DNA of 64,000 nucleotides, taken from Epiperipatus broadwayi (lineage: Eukaryota > Onychophora > Udeonychophora > Euonychophora > Peripatidae). The stretch lies in NCBI GenBank assembly GCA_028023455.1, contig JAQFVV010012422.1, positions 8,530,337 through 8,594,336 of the forward strand, given 5' to 3'. Shown piece by piece: positions 50,187-61,916 of this stretch. The notes beneath the pieces were generated by a model. The model did not search any database and had not been told where the DNA came from. It was given only the letters and a program-made list of their open reading frames with translations. Numbering within the stretch: the stretch's first letter is position 1; every line of letters begins with the position of its first letter. Position numbers and translations under genes: made by a program.

Positions 50187-50269
50187 ATCATGTAAAGCCT
50201 CTTGGGCTAGCTGTCGAAAGCAAAGTATCACTCCTATGATGGTCATTCTTTGCAGAACATTGTCCACAT
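50187..50269 (-). CDS. NCKAP1: NCKAP1 internal exon (first visible)
   Basis: This 83-bp exon starts with the last two bases of a split codon followed by 27 codons. It begins VDNVLQRMTIIGVILCF and ends RQLAQEALHD, matching the NCKAP1 segment with the conserved RMTIIGVIL and FRxLAQEAL blocks. The acceptor is ctttag (AG at 50271-50270) and the donor is gtaaga (GT at 50186-50185). The following intron is only 101 bp, the shortest in the window, while the other introns run from 1.3 to 16 kb. The segment is predicted alpha-helical and belongs to the C-terminal half of the protein that packs against CYFIP. Confidence 0.96.
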
Positions 50270-50803
50270 CTAAAGTGAGAGAAGGAAAAAAGAAACAAGA
50301 ATAAGAAAGATAATAATTAATCTTAAAAAAACATTTCTAAGTTACATCAATAATGTCTAAGTCTTGGGAGTTATAAAATTATAAAAAATGAAAACAAATT
50401 TTCATTTTTTATAATTAATGGATGTAATTAAGATAAAATCATTACTGGCAATAAAAAAAAGCATTTTTTTCAAAACGATCTATCATCTACTTGGTTTTTT
50501 TAGCCAATTCAAGGGCTGTTTTATTATTGTAATCACACCCGTACACCCACACATATATAAATATGTGCATACTGACCCAAAATTATTCATTAACGTAAGC
50601 ATCAAAAAGACAAATATCTGAAAGTGCACCACAAAAACCTCAATCTGTTCATGAATAAATTAACAATAACAATATATATATATACATACCGTGCATTCAT
50701 TTTACTTATGTGTGATATCATTAAAGATATGAACATACAATCCTGGTGGCCAATACACTCTTGTTTGTAGAAGACTTATAAAAAAATTACATGAAATGAA
50801 CTT

Positions 50804-51103
50804 AAACAAAGCAAAACTCTCCATACAGTATTGCCACCCTGTGCCAACCAGAGTAATCAAAGAATGCCAGAAGGCTTGTGCATAAAATCCCTATCTAATG
50901 CCTACTCATCCAATATCCCCAGACTAGTTTCTGGCTTGTGGCCATCGTCAGTGAGGAGCTTTGGATCTGAGAGCACTGCACCTAGATCTTAGGACTCTAA
51001 TGTAACCCTCCAGCACCCACCTTTTATCTTTAATGTATGGAGAGTTTTGCTATGTTTATAAACAATTATGTGCTAGTATAAGATAGTGATTATGTGATGC
51101 TTA
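50804..51103 (-). mobile_element. Family A fold-back element, young copy with intact HHR
   Basis: This 300-bp insertion has an exact 13-bp TSD (atgaaatgaactt at 50791-50803 and 51104-51116). It begins aaacaaagcaaaactctcc and its inverted end is ggagagttttgctatgttta, followed by a tail containing gattatgtgatgc. It lies upstream of the first visible NCKAP1 exon, presumably in the preceding intron. Confidence 0.88.
50908..50966 (-). ncRNA. Type I hammerhead ribozyme, family A
   Basis: On the minus strand: stem I is ATCCAA (50966-50961) with TTGGAT (50913-50908) and TCCTCA with TGGGGA, separated by an internal loop. The core CTGACGA is at 50951-50945. Stem II is TGGC-CACAA-GCCA with four pairs, then GAAAC, stem III ACTAGT, and the cleavage triplet GTC ending at 50922. 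All catalytic consensus bases are present. Stem III is minimal, as in PLE-type hammerheads, which often work better as dimers. Confidence 0.8.
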
Positions 51104-51631
51104 ATGAAATGAACTTCATACATTCTGCCAATAATAAATGCTATCAGCTTGAATATGAACAAAAACAATTTTAAATCACATTATAATTATAGCATTTGCT
51201 AGTGAGCTGATCCAAAGCCTTTGAATATATTTCTTTAACTTCTAATATCTATATTAGAGACAACTTCTTTGTTTGCGAACGTTCAAAGAATTGGATAATA
51301 CACTCTATTTTCTTAATTTTTAAATATATAATTTAATGTCGTCATCATTAGTCACAATAGCTTGTTTTTGAATTACTTTGCTAAAAGTCATAATTAGTGT
51401 TTTAAAATAGTACAATTCTATTTCATACAATAAACTTACAATTATTTATAGCATAAAGATTCACTCGATATATATTCATTGAAGTTTCATGGTGGTATTG
51501 CAATACAATATTACTAATTATTTCAACCAGTCTTCAAACAGAAAACTTGATAAATACAAGTATCTAAGCCACTGCTAATTACATGGGGTAGGCTTAAGAT
51601 AATTAATGTGATATGACGTACTAATCTTTTA

Positions 51632-51881
51632 AACCATTAAGCATCATATGATAACCATCTATTATACTAGCACATAATTGATTATAAACAAGGCAAAACT
51701 CTCCATACAGTAGTGCCACCCTGTGCCAACCAGAGTAATCAATGGATGCCAGAAGGCTTGTGCATAAAATCCCTATCTAATGCCTAATCATCCAATATTC
51801 CCAGACTAGTTTCTGGCATTCATCTGTGATTACTCTGTTTGGCACAGGGTGGTACTATTGTATGGAGAGTTTTGCCTTGTT
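51632..51881 (-). mobile_element. Family A fold-back element, short copy
   Basis: This 250-bp insertion has an exact 13-bp TSD (tactaatctttta at 51619-51631 and 51882-51894). Arms carry caaggcaaaactctccatac and its complement. The hammerhead is cut: GAAACTAGTCTGGG is present but stem II and CTGANGA run into the inverted arm. Confidence 0.85.
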
Positions 51882-52369
51882 TACTAATCTTTTACTGAAT
51901 GTAACAGCAACATTTCCCATAACATCATGTGATTGTTTCAGAGGTCATAAGATATTCAAACACTGAAATGGCAGATTAGCACAAATAACTTGTTACACAA
52001 AATGAAATATTCTTGAATTGACTGTTTTGCCATTATAATAAATTACATATTGGTTTAATTTATAATAGACTATGCTACAATAATCTAGATTTTAGCACTG
52101 TTGTAAACATCTATGTTGCCTTTATGGAAAATCTTTTTTAATTCCAAAAATTGCTTCTTTTTGTTTCTCCAAACTTAGTCCATTAACGAAGAGACATTTT
52201 TCAGTAACTTATGAGATGAAAAAATGTTTTAAATTTAATTATAAATTATGTGGAATTCTGAAAAAAAAAATTCACAGTACACAATGCTGTCTGTGACCGT
52301 TTCTTCATTATTAAGTTTTCTCTGTGTAGTGGAGTTTTTCACTACAATTTTTAAAAAATTTGAATGAAT

Positions 52370-52610
52370 AGTTCTGGAATGTTCTGTATAAAACTGCTCG
52401 ATAAACGTTTAGGTTATAAAATGGCTGCTATTCTAATCCATGCAACAATTAAATGTTTTTTATTAGTTAAATCAACCATGTTTTTTTATCTTTCACTTCA
52501 AATGCATGGGCTGCTATTAATAAATACAGATTCAGGAACTCAAACATGGATTGCAATTCCCTCCAGCAATTCCAAAAACTCTTGAACAATAAACTATTTG
52601 ACTTTTTTTT
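52370..52610 (+). repeat. tRNA-derived SINE-like copy 2
   Basis: The 3' part (gattgcaattccctccagca, then aaaactcttgaacaataaac, then tatttgac and a T tract) matches the tail of the copy at 26270-26415. The head is less clear. Confidence 0.45.
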
Positions 52611-53439
52611 ATTTATTTAATAAAAGAATGTCGATTTAAATATACTTAAAATTTTTTATCAATTTTCTTGATGATTTTAGATATGTAATTCTGCTGTAAA
52701 TTTAAATACCTCTAACTATTATAACTATTTAATGGAGTGGAATGTCTGGAACACCTTCAAATCAAACACTAAAACTTATAGTATAAAAGTTGTATTGTAA
52801 TTATTATTATTTGTTATGTAGATAAATTACAATTTTAAAAAAGGTTTAATCTTGTATAAATTTCTTTGCTTTGTTTTATTTAAGTACATGTGTGTACATT
52901 TAAACCCAGTGATTTTTATATGAAAACAAAATAGAAGACTTTTTTTTTCTAATACTATTGTGTGCTTATAAAAACATTCTGCTCTGAATAGAATTCTCTG
53001 CTGAATTTAAAGTAGAAACTGGGGTTTTTCCCCCCACTCTTTAACCAGATCACAAACACTCTTTATATTGTACTCAGGAAAGATAGCCAATAACCAATCC
53101 TGCTAGCCATAAAATAGTTGTCAATAAATAGATATATAGCTATTGTTAATTAGAGAGTAAAAATTATAGGTTAATATGGATTAGTCATGCTGACTGTAAA
53201 AAATACAATTGGAATATGATATGAACTAATTAATTTAACTTTACATTAAATAAACAATATTATGAGATATAGTTTTAAATTTTTATAGACCAATCATTTT
53301 TTATAAATGGTATTATTGTAATAATAGTATGCAATATAAACATACACAGTCAAATATGCGTATTTATAAAATGAGTTCTTCCATTGTGAGTGGTGGTATT
53401 AAAAATATTTTACTAATTGTGTTACCCAATTACTTCCAA

Positions 53440-53515
53440 TTATTAAATTATTTTAAATAATAATAATAAATATTAAATTATTTTAAATAATAATAATAAA
53501 AAATTAAAATTTTGT
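53440..53515. repeat. AT-rich 31-bp tandem duplication
   Basis: ttattttaaataataataat appears twice with the same flanks in direct tandem. Confidence 0.7.
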
Positions 53516-54759
53516 AAAAGTGAAATTATAACTAATTAAAAAATATAATTATTAGATTACATCATTTCATAATCTTATATATTTGACAACAAAAATCATT
53601 GTTGTTTTCTAATGCTTTCAAAGCACTAAAAAAAAAAATCATTAGTATAATAAAAAAATGTGTTTACTGTGTGAAATCATTTTTCCAAATTGTAATGGAT
53701 AGCAATAATAGTTAATACAAAAACACCTCGTACTAATGGTGAGTTAAGGACTAATGCTATAATACATGAACATTACCATTAAATGAATTACAATCTTTGT
53801 TAAAAGAAATTTTTCTATTGTAAGAGATGAAAAATTATAAAGACCCTGATGAATGATTATTTCTAAATTCTTGCCAAAAGGTGAAATAAATACATAATCA
53901 AAGAGCTGTATTGCTGGGAAGTTCGTATTAAATTCAAATGCAGGAAGTATTAGAACTGACATCGATCAGAAGGACTTTATGTTCCAGAGATTGGTCGTTC
54001 TACCTCTGCACTAAATCATATAGGCAGAAGATAAAATTATGGCATTTGTATCAGCAAACCGTATAATTATTTACTCATACTATGCACTGTCAAATTACGC
54101 TTCAATATTATTTTTAATAAACATTTTAGAACAATTTATTGCATGGTTTAATATTTATTTTACTTATTTACTTAGAAAAAAAAACACTTTCCCTCTCATT
54201 TTCATATTCATGATTACTTTAAAAACTGCAAATTCAATAATCCACTGTTCAGAATAATACTAAATAAAAATTTTAAAAAGTGGAAATTAGTAAAAAACGA
54301 TACTTTAATTTTCTAAATTTAATCTTTTAATTTATAATGCTATTCATTAATGTTCTGATAGCAAACATTGCAAGAAAATTGTTGTTGAAGCTATCATTTT
54401 TAGACAAAAAGCTTAAATTTTATAAATTTAATGCCATTTAATCCAATAACTACACACCCCACAAGTGATCTGTTTTCAAACTTTCATGGCTTGTTGCATA
54501 TTTAAAATATTGAATTACGTGTACAAAACATTTTATGCCTCTACTATCATTCTGTTTCTTATTAAAATGTTTAATAGAAGTCAAGTAGCAATTCCTACCT
54601 TCTAATAATCTGCTATAGTGCAATAGTTCAATGTCTGATTACAGTTTTTGCCCAACATTAGTTAAATGGCAATTTGCACAGTATATCTTAGTTATATGGT
54701 TGATTTTTTGCATCATTTTCTACTTTATTTTATTGAAAAAATTAGTTTCATCACATTTT

Positions 54760-57700
54760 CAATGATTATTAATCACTGCAGGATGAATCCAGTTTCTCAG
54801 ATTTAAAGCCTCTGGTTTTCCATAATGTATCAAAAAACTTTCTAATTTCATTTAGTCATGTCACATGGTCTTTTTCTAGATCAAAAGATCCAGGTTAAGA
54901 CTTTAACTATCCATTTATTATCATCTCTTCTAATACTATATTCATACAAGATCCATTTCAGTCTCTGAGCTCTCACTCAAGTAATTAGCTTTTGTTCCCT
55001 TTTTTATTTCCAAATATATTTCTCCATATTCACTGAGTGATGTGAAATCTCTGCATTGTTCTTCTGTTAAATATTCAAATCTCAGATCTATAGGAAAGAA
55101 CTGATAAAATTAAAAGTCATTTCCAACATATATACATATTTTTTAATATTAAATATTTTCTATCAAAAACATTCCACCCACATTAAATTATAAGATTAAT
55201 ATCCATTATGCTTCCATTTGTCTTAAAAATCTGACCAAGATATTTGTAGTTGTTGACTTCTAATATTTGATTATCAATCTTTAATTTTCTTCTGAAAAAA
55301 TCCAATAAATATTACTTTAGTTTTTTTTTAGATATATTCCTTTTTAATATTAAATTATTTCTATCAAAGATATTCCATCCAAATTAAATTATAAGATTAA
55401 TATTTATTATGTCTCCATCTGTCTTAAAAACCTGATTAAGATATTTATAATTATTGACTTCTAATTTTTGATTATCAATCTTTATTTTCTCCTTAAGAAA
55501 AAATACAATGAACATTATTTTAGTCTTTTTAGTATATCCTACTTTCTTATTTTCATTTGATAATTCTCACAATATTTCCTAAAGTTCTGAAGTACTATTT
55601 ACAAAAACAACTACATCATTTGCAAAATCAAGATGACCTAAATAATATCCATATATTTTTATTCCCTTAGCTTTCCATTTTAATATATAAAATGTTTACT
55701 TGTAACTATATAGAAGACAATCAAACCTTCACATCAGCGCTGTTAAACAAGATGTTAAAACTGTAAGAAAACTCTCACCCCAACCACAAGATAGAGACTT
55801 TAAGGAAATAATTTTTATATTTTGTAAATGCTAATAAGAGTATTAAAATAAGAAATGGATTTAAAGTGAATGATTTCACACTCTCACTTCTACACAAGAG
55901 CTCAGAAATAAGACGACTGCTCTTATTTTCTTAAAGTGTCTACTTGTGGCTGGAGTGAGAGTATCATTGCAGTTTTAACATATTGTTTAACAGCTCTGGT
56001 GTGGAGATTAGATTGCCTTCTATAAAGTTACAATATAAAAATTGTGCTTTAAAAATTTAATGATTATTAAAATATTTTCTTGTAAAACAGCAGTAATAAG
56101 TTTTAGAGATACACAGTCACTCTGTTTTACGCTCATATCAATATTAATTATTTTAGAACCATGACATAATTTTATCACTGTTGTTCCATTTTGATTAATA
56201 TTCTTCAGAATATAACAATATCCTAGATCTAAATCTTGATGGTTCAAAAAATTAATCATTATGAAAATACTTATAGAATCAAATGTCTTTTCATAATTAC
56301 TTCTCTCAATAATTAAATAATCCATTGTTCTAAAACCATTTATAAATCTAGCTTAATCTTTTGATTGATTTGAATCTTAACATTCACTACAGACAAGTTG
56401 TAATTAACTTAGTGAAGATTTTGCATAAAATAATAGAAGATTAATAGGTGTGTAAATTCTAATATCTTATTCATCTTTTTTTTAAATATCAATATTAGTA
56501 CTACATTTTTCCAATCACCTGGAACATCTTCACCACTTAGATAACCGATATATAGTTTTGCCAACAATTTTTTCACTTCTTCACCTGTTTCTTTCAAAAT
56601 ATCATTAATAATTCCACCACTTTTTGGAATTTTTTCTTCTTTATAGATTTGATTGCATGTCTTTCCTGATTTAAATCACTTGGTAATTCTGAAAATGTAA
56701 AATAATTGTAGTAAATAATTTTATTTTCTTGTAGTGATTATTTTATTTTATTGTTTTTTATTACTGTATCGTTTTTTGCAGAATTCTTCTGCACATTTTC
56801 TTTTTAGTAAATGGTTCCATCTTTTCTACTTATTGATACCAAGATATTGATCTACACATTTTTGAGACTTTTACATCTTATTTCAGTAGAAAATTTACTG
56901 GTAAACGGCAGTTTTTTTTTTGTTATCAGCTATCTTGGTTGTGTTCTTAATAGAGTATTTATTTTTTTGTTAATTTCAAATAAATTTGAATAATTTTCAA
57001 AGGCTATAAATATTTTAAAATGGTTTGCCAGTTCTAATTTAATTTTGTTGAAATGTGAAATGTTTCTGAAGATTAGGAATATCAATTGTGCACATTGTTT
57101 TTTTTAATAGTTTTTGTCTCTCTAGTTTTGTTTTAATATACATTTTACATCTCATTAATCAATGCTCATTTCCAGTGTAGAATCTATTAAGAAAACTACT
57201 AACTTGAAACATACCTTCTGATAGTCAAAATATAATCCATTTCTTCTGCATCTTTATTGGGATATTTCCACAACCATTTCTCTTTAGGATTTTTCTGCTA
57301 TTATATAATTTTTTTTAATTTTTTTACAAATTCCACACTTTACTTTTGTCATATGCCAAATTTACCCACAGCAAATTCATCTTTAAATCATTTTCAAATT
57401 CTAGCATTAGTCTTTCATGGCAATTTTATAATGTTGTTTGGTGTGTTCATAAGCATTCTGTATATCTACATAAATGTTAAGACATAAACTTGAATTATTT
57501 GATTTGATATTTTAAAGTTGAATAATCAATTTGTCATTCTAACTGTACCATCAGTCTCCACAACACAAATCCCACTCTACTTACTTGTGTCTTTGTAGTA
57601 ATGTGCTTGTCCACATTTCAAACCAATTGTCGCTTTGCACTTTCTTTTAATTTCACAAAGTTCAATAATGTCCATTTTAATATTAGTTTTTTCCCAATTC

Positions 57701-57800
57701 ATCAACATCGTAAGATTTTCTGCATCTACAATTAAGGGAAGGTTAGCATCTTCTGCCTTCAGGCATCAAACACTGTCTTAGGAAGTGACTTTGCAATTTT
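54760..57800 (-). pseudogene. RTE-like LINE fossil
   Basis: Minus-strand landmarks in 5'-3' order: near 56690-56590, RHAIKSIKKKK ... GGIINDILKETGEEVKKLLA; then at 56530-56480, VPGDWKNVVLILIFKKK (family: IPxDWKxAxIIPIFKKG); then at 56325-56060, TFDSISIFIM ... IKLCHGSKI ... VKQSDCVSLKLITAVLQE (family: AFDSV ... GVRQGDxxSPKLFTAVLEE); then near 55660-55600, GYYLGHLDFANDVVVFVNS, in which FADD has become FAND. A ~200-bp stretch is duplicated in tandem (about 55120-55315 and 55320-55510). Frameshifts and the altered catalytic Asp make it dead. Confidence 0.72.
55120..55515. repeat. Tandem duplication inside LINE fossil
   Basis: Two ~200-bp units share tttttaatattaaat, ctatcaaa, aaattataagattaatat, cttaaaaaNctga, ttgattatcaatctt in order at ~85-90% identity by eye. 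Confidence 0.75.
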
Positions 57801-59059
57801 TTGGGATTAAGGGCCATGATTGAATTTATCTGTCATGATTATTTTTCAAACATAGACATTCATCCTATTTTCAAGAAAACTCTATGTTTTAATCAGGAAC
57901 TATCAGGCTACTTAGAACAAATATGATAGCCCTTTTTAATCTTAAACACAGAAATAAAAAGCCAATAAATTCATTATGCTGTATTCATGGTGATAAGAAG
58001 ACCAACCATATTCATTTACCATATGAGTAACAATGTAGTAATAATAACTGCAACCACAAGAATGTATGAAATGAACATTAGGAATTTGCCTTACTCAATT
58101 TCTTTAATATCTCAAAAAGGAATAAAAGGACTTCCTTTCAATTAAGAGCAAAGTTCTTTCTGCACCTATATATATAATATCATGAATAAGAAATACTTAA
58201 AAAAAAGAGACAGCTTTTCCAAGCCAAATGAATGGATAATACTGTGTTATTCAAGATATGTAGTATTTCTAATTAATGTGTAGGAGTGCTAAAAAAGTAC
58301 AGAGATGCCAATCTGCAAGCAAACATTCAGATTTTAACAAAATAAATTTTGAGAATTCTTATTCCTCTTCTTCAGTTGCTAATATCCAAGAAACATATAT
58401 TTTAATCATTTTCTGATAGATCAAAAAAGACATTCAAGTAACTTTTAATATATTCAATTGATTGTATGATTATTCAAATTTTTTACAAATAGTGATTTTA
58501 TAAAAAAAAAATTATATAGTAAATGCAGCTGAAAAGCTTTCCATCAAAAATTTGGAAAAAAAAAACTTTAGCACATTGCAAAGGTAAATTGATATTTCAA
58601 ACTACATAAAAATTAAATTTCCTGAAATTTCTAATAGCTTTGTTTTTTATTCTTTGATTATTAATGAATCAACAAATGTAATATCCATTACCCAAATTAC
58701 AATATTTGTTAGTAACATTATATCAGATTTTGAAATTTTAAAGAAATTTCTTGAATTATATCTACTGCAGGGCTAAACAAGTTTCAGATTTATTGCAGGA
58801 TTTACATCATAGCGTAAATATTTAATACTTACAAAATTAGTATCCAAAGATATGACTGCTATGATTGCATGAGATGGAATGGTATTTCTTCTTTCTAAAC
58901 ACATGGCAATCTTGGAAATTCAGTCAAAATAAAAGAAATATTGCATTACACATCAGCAGAACTTAATAAAGAAGAATCTGGGATTCAGTAATAAAAAAAT
59001 GCAGTTCAAGATTGTTTTAGAAAAAGTTAATGCAGAATATAATAATTTTTTCTATTTTT
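57801..59059. other. AT-rich DNA, no recognisable gene
   Basis: A 26-codon open stretch with a good donor (minus strand, 58926-58834) was considered as an exon and not accepted. Nothing else supported. Confidence 0.4.
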
Positions 59060-59660
59060 TTTTAAATGACATACTAAGCCTAGATTAAAGTTCTTCTCGA
59101 TGGTAAAAAAAAAAATTTTAATAGGAAAAAAAACAATCCATATGTCATTTTGAAAATCCCAAACGATTATGTGATTGGCATTTTCATTATAGATATTTCT
59201 GATCATATAAATGAATTAAATCTCAAATTGCCGGAAGAATATGACTTTGTACTCAATTTGACTTATATGTCATTTTCCAAACTGTCATACAATATTTCAA
59301 AAATACACACAACATAATGCCTTCTAAGCAAGTAATATTGAAAACTACAAATATTACTTTAAAAAAAAAATCAGATTTTAGGGGTAATATAAAGCTTTTG
59401 CAAACCCCTTTGAAATCTTACACAAAAAAGCAGAAGCTATGTTGAACAATGAATTTATTGAACTGCAATGCGATAAATAATTGATGATAAAAATTTAAAG
59501 AAGGAAATGTATTAAATTTCTATAACTGTCTCCCAAAACAATCTTACCAAATTTAAGAGAAAATGCAGCTGCCTATTTATGCTTATTTGGAAATTCTTAC
59601 TACTTTTATAAAAATAAAACAAGTCAGTTCTAAAAAATTATCTATTATATAATAATCTTG
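59060..59660 (+). pseudogene. hAT transposase C-terminal fossil (GTF2IRD2/SCAND3-like)
   Basis: Broken plus-strand reading with DISDHINELNLKLPEEYDF at 59195 (family: DILxHLNELNLKLQG), EAMLNNEFIELQCDK at 59432 (family: LQLELIDLQCN), and LPNLRENAAAYLCLFGNSYY at 59546 (family: FPNLRKHALKxxSLFGSTYLCEQ, the hAT C-terminal dimerisation motif). Stops and frameshifts throughout. Confidence 0.62.
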
Positions 59661-60127
59661 ACACAATTTTCACACTTAATACAATGAACATAAAACCTCA
59701 TATAACCAATTTGCTATCAAAAACTCAAAACTAATGTTCTCATTGATATTTGATATGTTTTAGGTTTGTTTAAATAAATTTGTGTTTCTTAATATATTTT
59801 AATAGTATTTTGTAATGAAATTTATTGTATAAGATTCCTATAAAAACTAGCATATATACAGAAAATTATTGTCTTTTAACCCTTATATTATTTTTTTTAA
59901 TGTAAACAAATTTTACAGTCTTTTCACATTAAACATTGTGCATCATTGATTTAGGCATTTCAACAATAATTTTCATTACAAGAACAATGAAGAATACATA
60001 TTGCATATACGTGCTAAAAACTGTCTACATTGTATTTATTAAAAATTCATATAAAATTTTATTTCTTCATTAATTATTTTGATATCTTAATGTGCATAAT
60101 TTTTAAATTAAATTAAACATCTATATA

Positions 60128-61111
60128 CACCTGGGTCTCTTTTTACGCGGATTTATTTAACGCGATTCACGTTTCGTCGGAAGTCGACCTCCGATAATGC
60201 GCTATTACTTTAAATAATAAATTTTGCGCACTTACGTCATATTGAAAGTAATAGCACATTATTGGAATTCGACTTTCATCTTAGTAATTTCAATATTTTC
60301 AGTGCTTTATAATAGTAAGATTTTATGCGCAATAATGAAATTAAAATCATGATTTCCACATTTTATGTATACATACATTAAATTTTACAAGTTTATAACG
60401 TAAATTTGTTCAAACATTGTGTGTGTTAATTTTGCATTTTAAATCACACTCTGTCTTTGCTTTTTAAAAAAGAACGTAATCAATTATTAATCATTTAGTG
60501 TCCGCAAGTTTATTTTTAATTATTTTCTTATTAATGACACTAATCACGAACGTGCTCTTAAATTCCAACGAGAGCTAAATGGTTGTATGTCTGGATATCG
60601 CGAGCTTCATAAACAATTAATAAAACCATTGTCTCAAAGATTAATTACTAATTACGTTATCACCAGAAAACCATTAACACAACATGAGAGTGAAGTTAGC
60701 GCTAGTTGTATTTCCTCTTGTGAAGAATCTGATTTTTTACCAGTTTGCAAACGAACCTGTTTATCGGCAAGTAGCGATAATAATTAAAACGTGTATAAAA
60801 AAATGTCAATTATTGTACTGTAAATTATGCATAAAAATATATTATTTTGAACACAAAATTAAATAAAAAAGTTTGTCTTGTATCAATTTTTTTCAAATTT
60901 GAAATTTTTTATTAGTCATATTTTATTTCCTTATTTTTTTTTGTGCGAATTTTAAAGTAATTTTACGTTGGTGCTTTGCTTTTACGCGATTTTTGAAAAA
61001 TCACAGTCCGTATCCCCCCTTTTTCAAGGTAAGTTACGTCTATTTTTGCGCAATTTCGTTTGCGCGTGTTTTCTGAGGAATCTATCTATCGCGTAAAACG
61101 AGACCCAGGTG
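60128..61111 (+). mobile_element. Short pogo/Tigger-like DNA transposon, copy 2
   Basis: The ends CACCTGGGTCTC...GAGACCCAGGTG are bounded by TA (60126-60127, 61112-61113). Inner TIR sequence contains TTTTTACGCG / CGCGTAAAAC, the ACGCG-rich style seen in pogo/Tigger ends. Length 984 bp, far below an autonomous element (~2-3 kb). It keeps a 66-codon frame (60587-60787) ending ESDFLPVCKRTCLSASSDNN that resembles the acidic/serine tail of a Tigger transposase. Confidence 0.82.
60587..60787 (+). pseudogene. Possible pogo-like transposase C-terminal remnant
   Basis: A 66-codon open frame, largely hydrophilic, with ESEVSASCISSCEESDFLPV near its end. A related but broken frame is in copy 1 (about 43810-43990, minus strand). 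No DDE catalytic region is present. Assignment rests on position inside the TIR element and composition. Confidence 0.35.
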
Positions 61112-61321
61112 TATATACAATCTGATATAGGTATGTGTTAAAATGTAAATAATGTAAACATCTCTACTATTCGCAAATTTTGTAATCTGCACGAAGACTT
61201 GGATTCACATATTGATAGGCAGGGAATACTGTATATAACCATTTTTATTTTTTGTTTACTGGTGGTATAAACTATCGAAGATAAAACTTTTGAAATATAT
61301 CTAATTTTATAAGTGATGTAA

Positions 61322-61647
61322 AGTTAAGAGCGTGCTAATAGCTCTAAACAAGCTTTTTTTTTTTTTTTTATTTATGATAAATGCTACTACAAGAGAAGGC
61401 ATTCAAATCGTGGTCCCCATCCCCAGACCGGTTTCGACCTATGGGTCTCTTCAGTGAGGAGTTGGGACATTAGGTCGAAACCGGTCTGGGGATGGGGACC
61501 ACGATTTGAATGCCTTCTCTTGTAGTAGCATTTATCATAAATAAAAAAAAAAAAGCTTGTTTAGAGCTATTAGCACGCTCTTAACTTTACATATTAGTAA
61601 GTGCAAGCTATATATAAGTCATGTGACTTCTGACTTGTTACTATTAC
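61322..61647 (-). mobile_element. HHR-bearing fold-back element, family L
   Basis: This 326-bp insertion has an exact 14-bp TSD (tataagtgatgtaa at 61308-61321 and 61648-61661). Arms of ~122-126 bp (61316-61441, 61471-61592) are identical except for the length of a T/A run. The ~55-bp tail contains aagtcatgtgactt. Its near-perfect arms suggest youth. Confidence 0.9.
61413..61468 (-). ncRNA. Complete type I hammerhead ribozyme
   Basis: Minus strand, 5'-3': stem I outer GUCCC (61468-61464), internal loop CAA, stem I inner UCCUCA, core CUGAAGA (61454-61448), stem II GACC-CAUA-GGUC, GAAAC, stem III as palindrome ACCGGU, cleavage triplet GUC ending at 61426, then UGGGGA (inner stem I), loop UG, GGGAC (outer stem I). 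Every consensus position of the CUGANGA...GAAA...UH core is met. Predicted cleavage is between 61426 and 61425. The second arm carries only the 3' half. Confidence 0.88.
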
Positions 61648-61916
61648 TATAAGTGATGTAATAAACTGTTACAAAAATTTCAACTTTAAAATTTATCTAT
61701 CAACATTCATAATTTGTTAAACATAAAATTAATAACTTGAAAATTCTTTAAATTCCTTTTTTTATTTTATGATGCAAGCAATATTTTTTTCAATTTTATT
61801 ATTTTTTGCGATATACTACTTTTATAGCATCATATTTTTTATTTTTGCATTGTGTACACTGAAACAATTGCGAACCAAAAACTATCAAAAAGACAATGCT
61901 GTATAATTTTAAAACA

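Larger units (their letters stand above)
12446..50269 (-). other. NCKAP1: NCKAP1/HEM gene, 3' portion (7 exons)
   Basis: Gene-level entry; the exons are listed separately. In 5'-3' order on the minus strand they are 50269-50187, 50085-50008, 33587-33503, 32190-32080, 25250-25138, 18996-18907 and 12556-12446. Joined, they read without a stop for about 220 codons and match the C-terminal end of NCKAP1 (NAP1, Kette, HEM) in order. The known role of the family is as a scaffold subunit, paired with CYFIP/Sra1, of the WAVE regulatory complex that relays Rac to Arp2/3 actin nucleation at the plasma membrane. Introns are 101, 16420, 1312, 6829, 6141 and 6350 bp; all begin GT and end AG, and all are phase-compatible. 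Roughly the N-terminal four fifths of the protein is not in the window. I found no match to the preceding protein segment between 50270 and 64000, so the next upstream intron probably exceeds 13 kb. Confidence 0.95.

Noticed and set aside
58834-58926. 26-codon open stretch on the minus strand followed by gtaagt, as an upstream NCKAP1 exon
   Set aside because: The peptide (IAMCLERRNTIPSHAIIAVI...) does not match the NCKAP1 segment that should precede the exon at 50187-50269, and the acceptor is weak.
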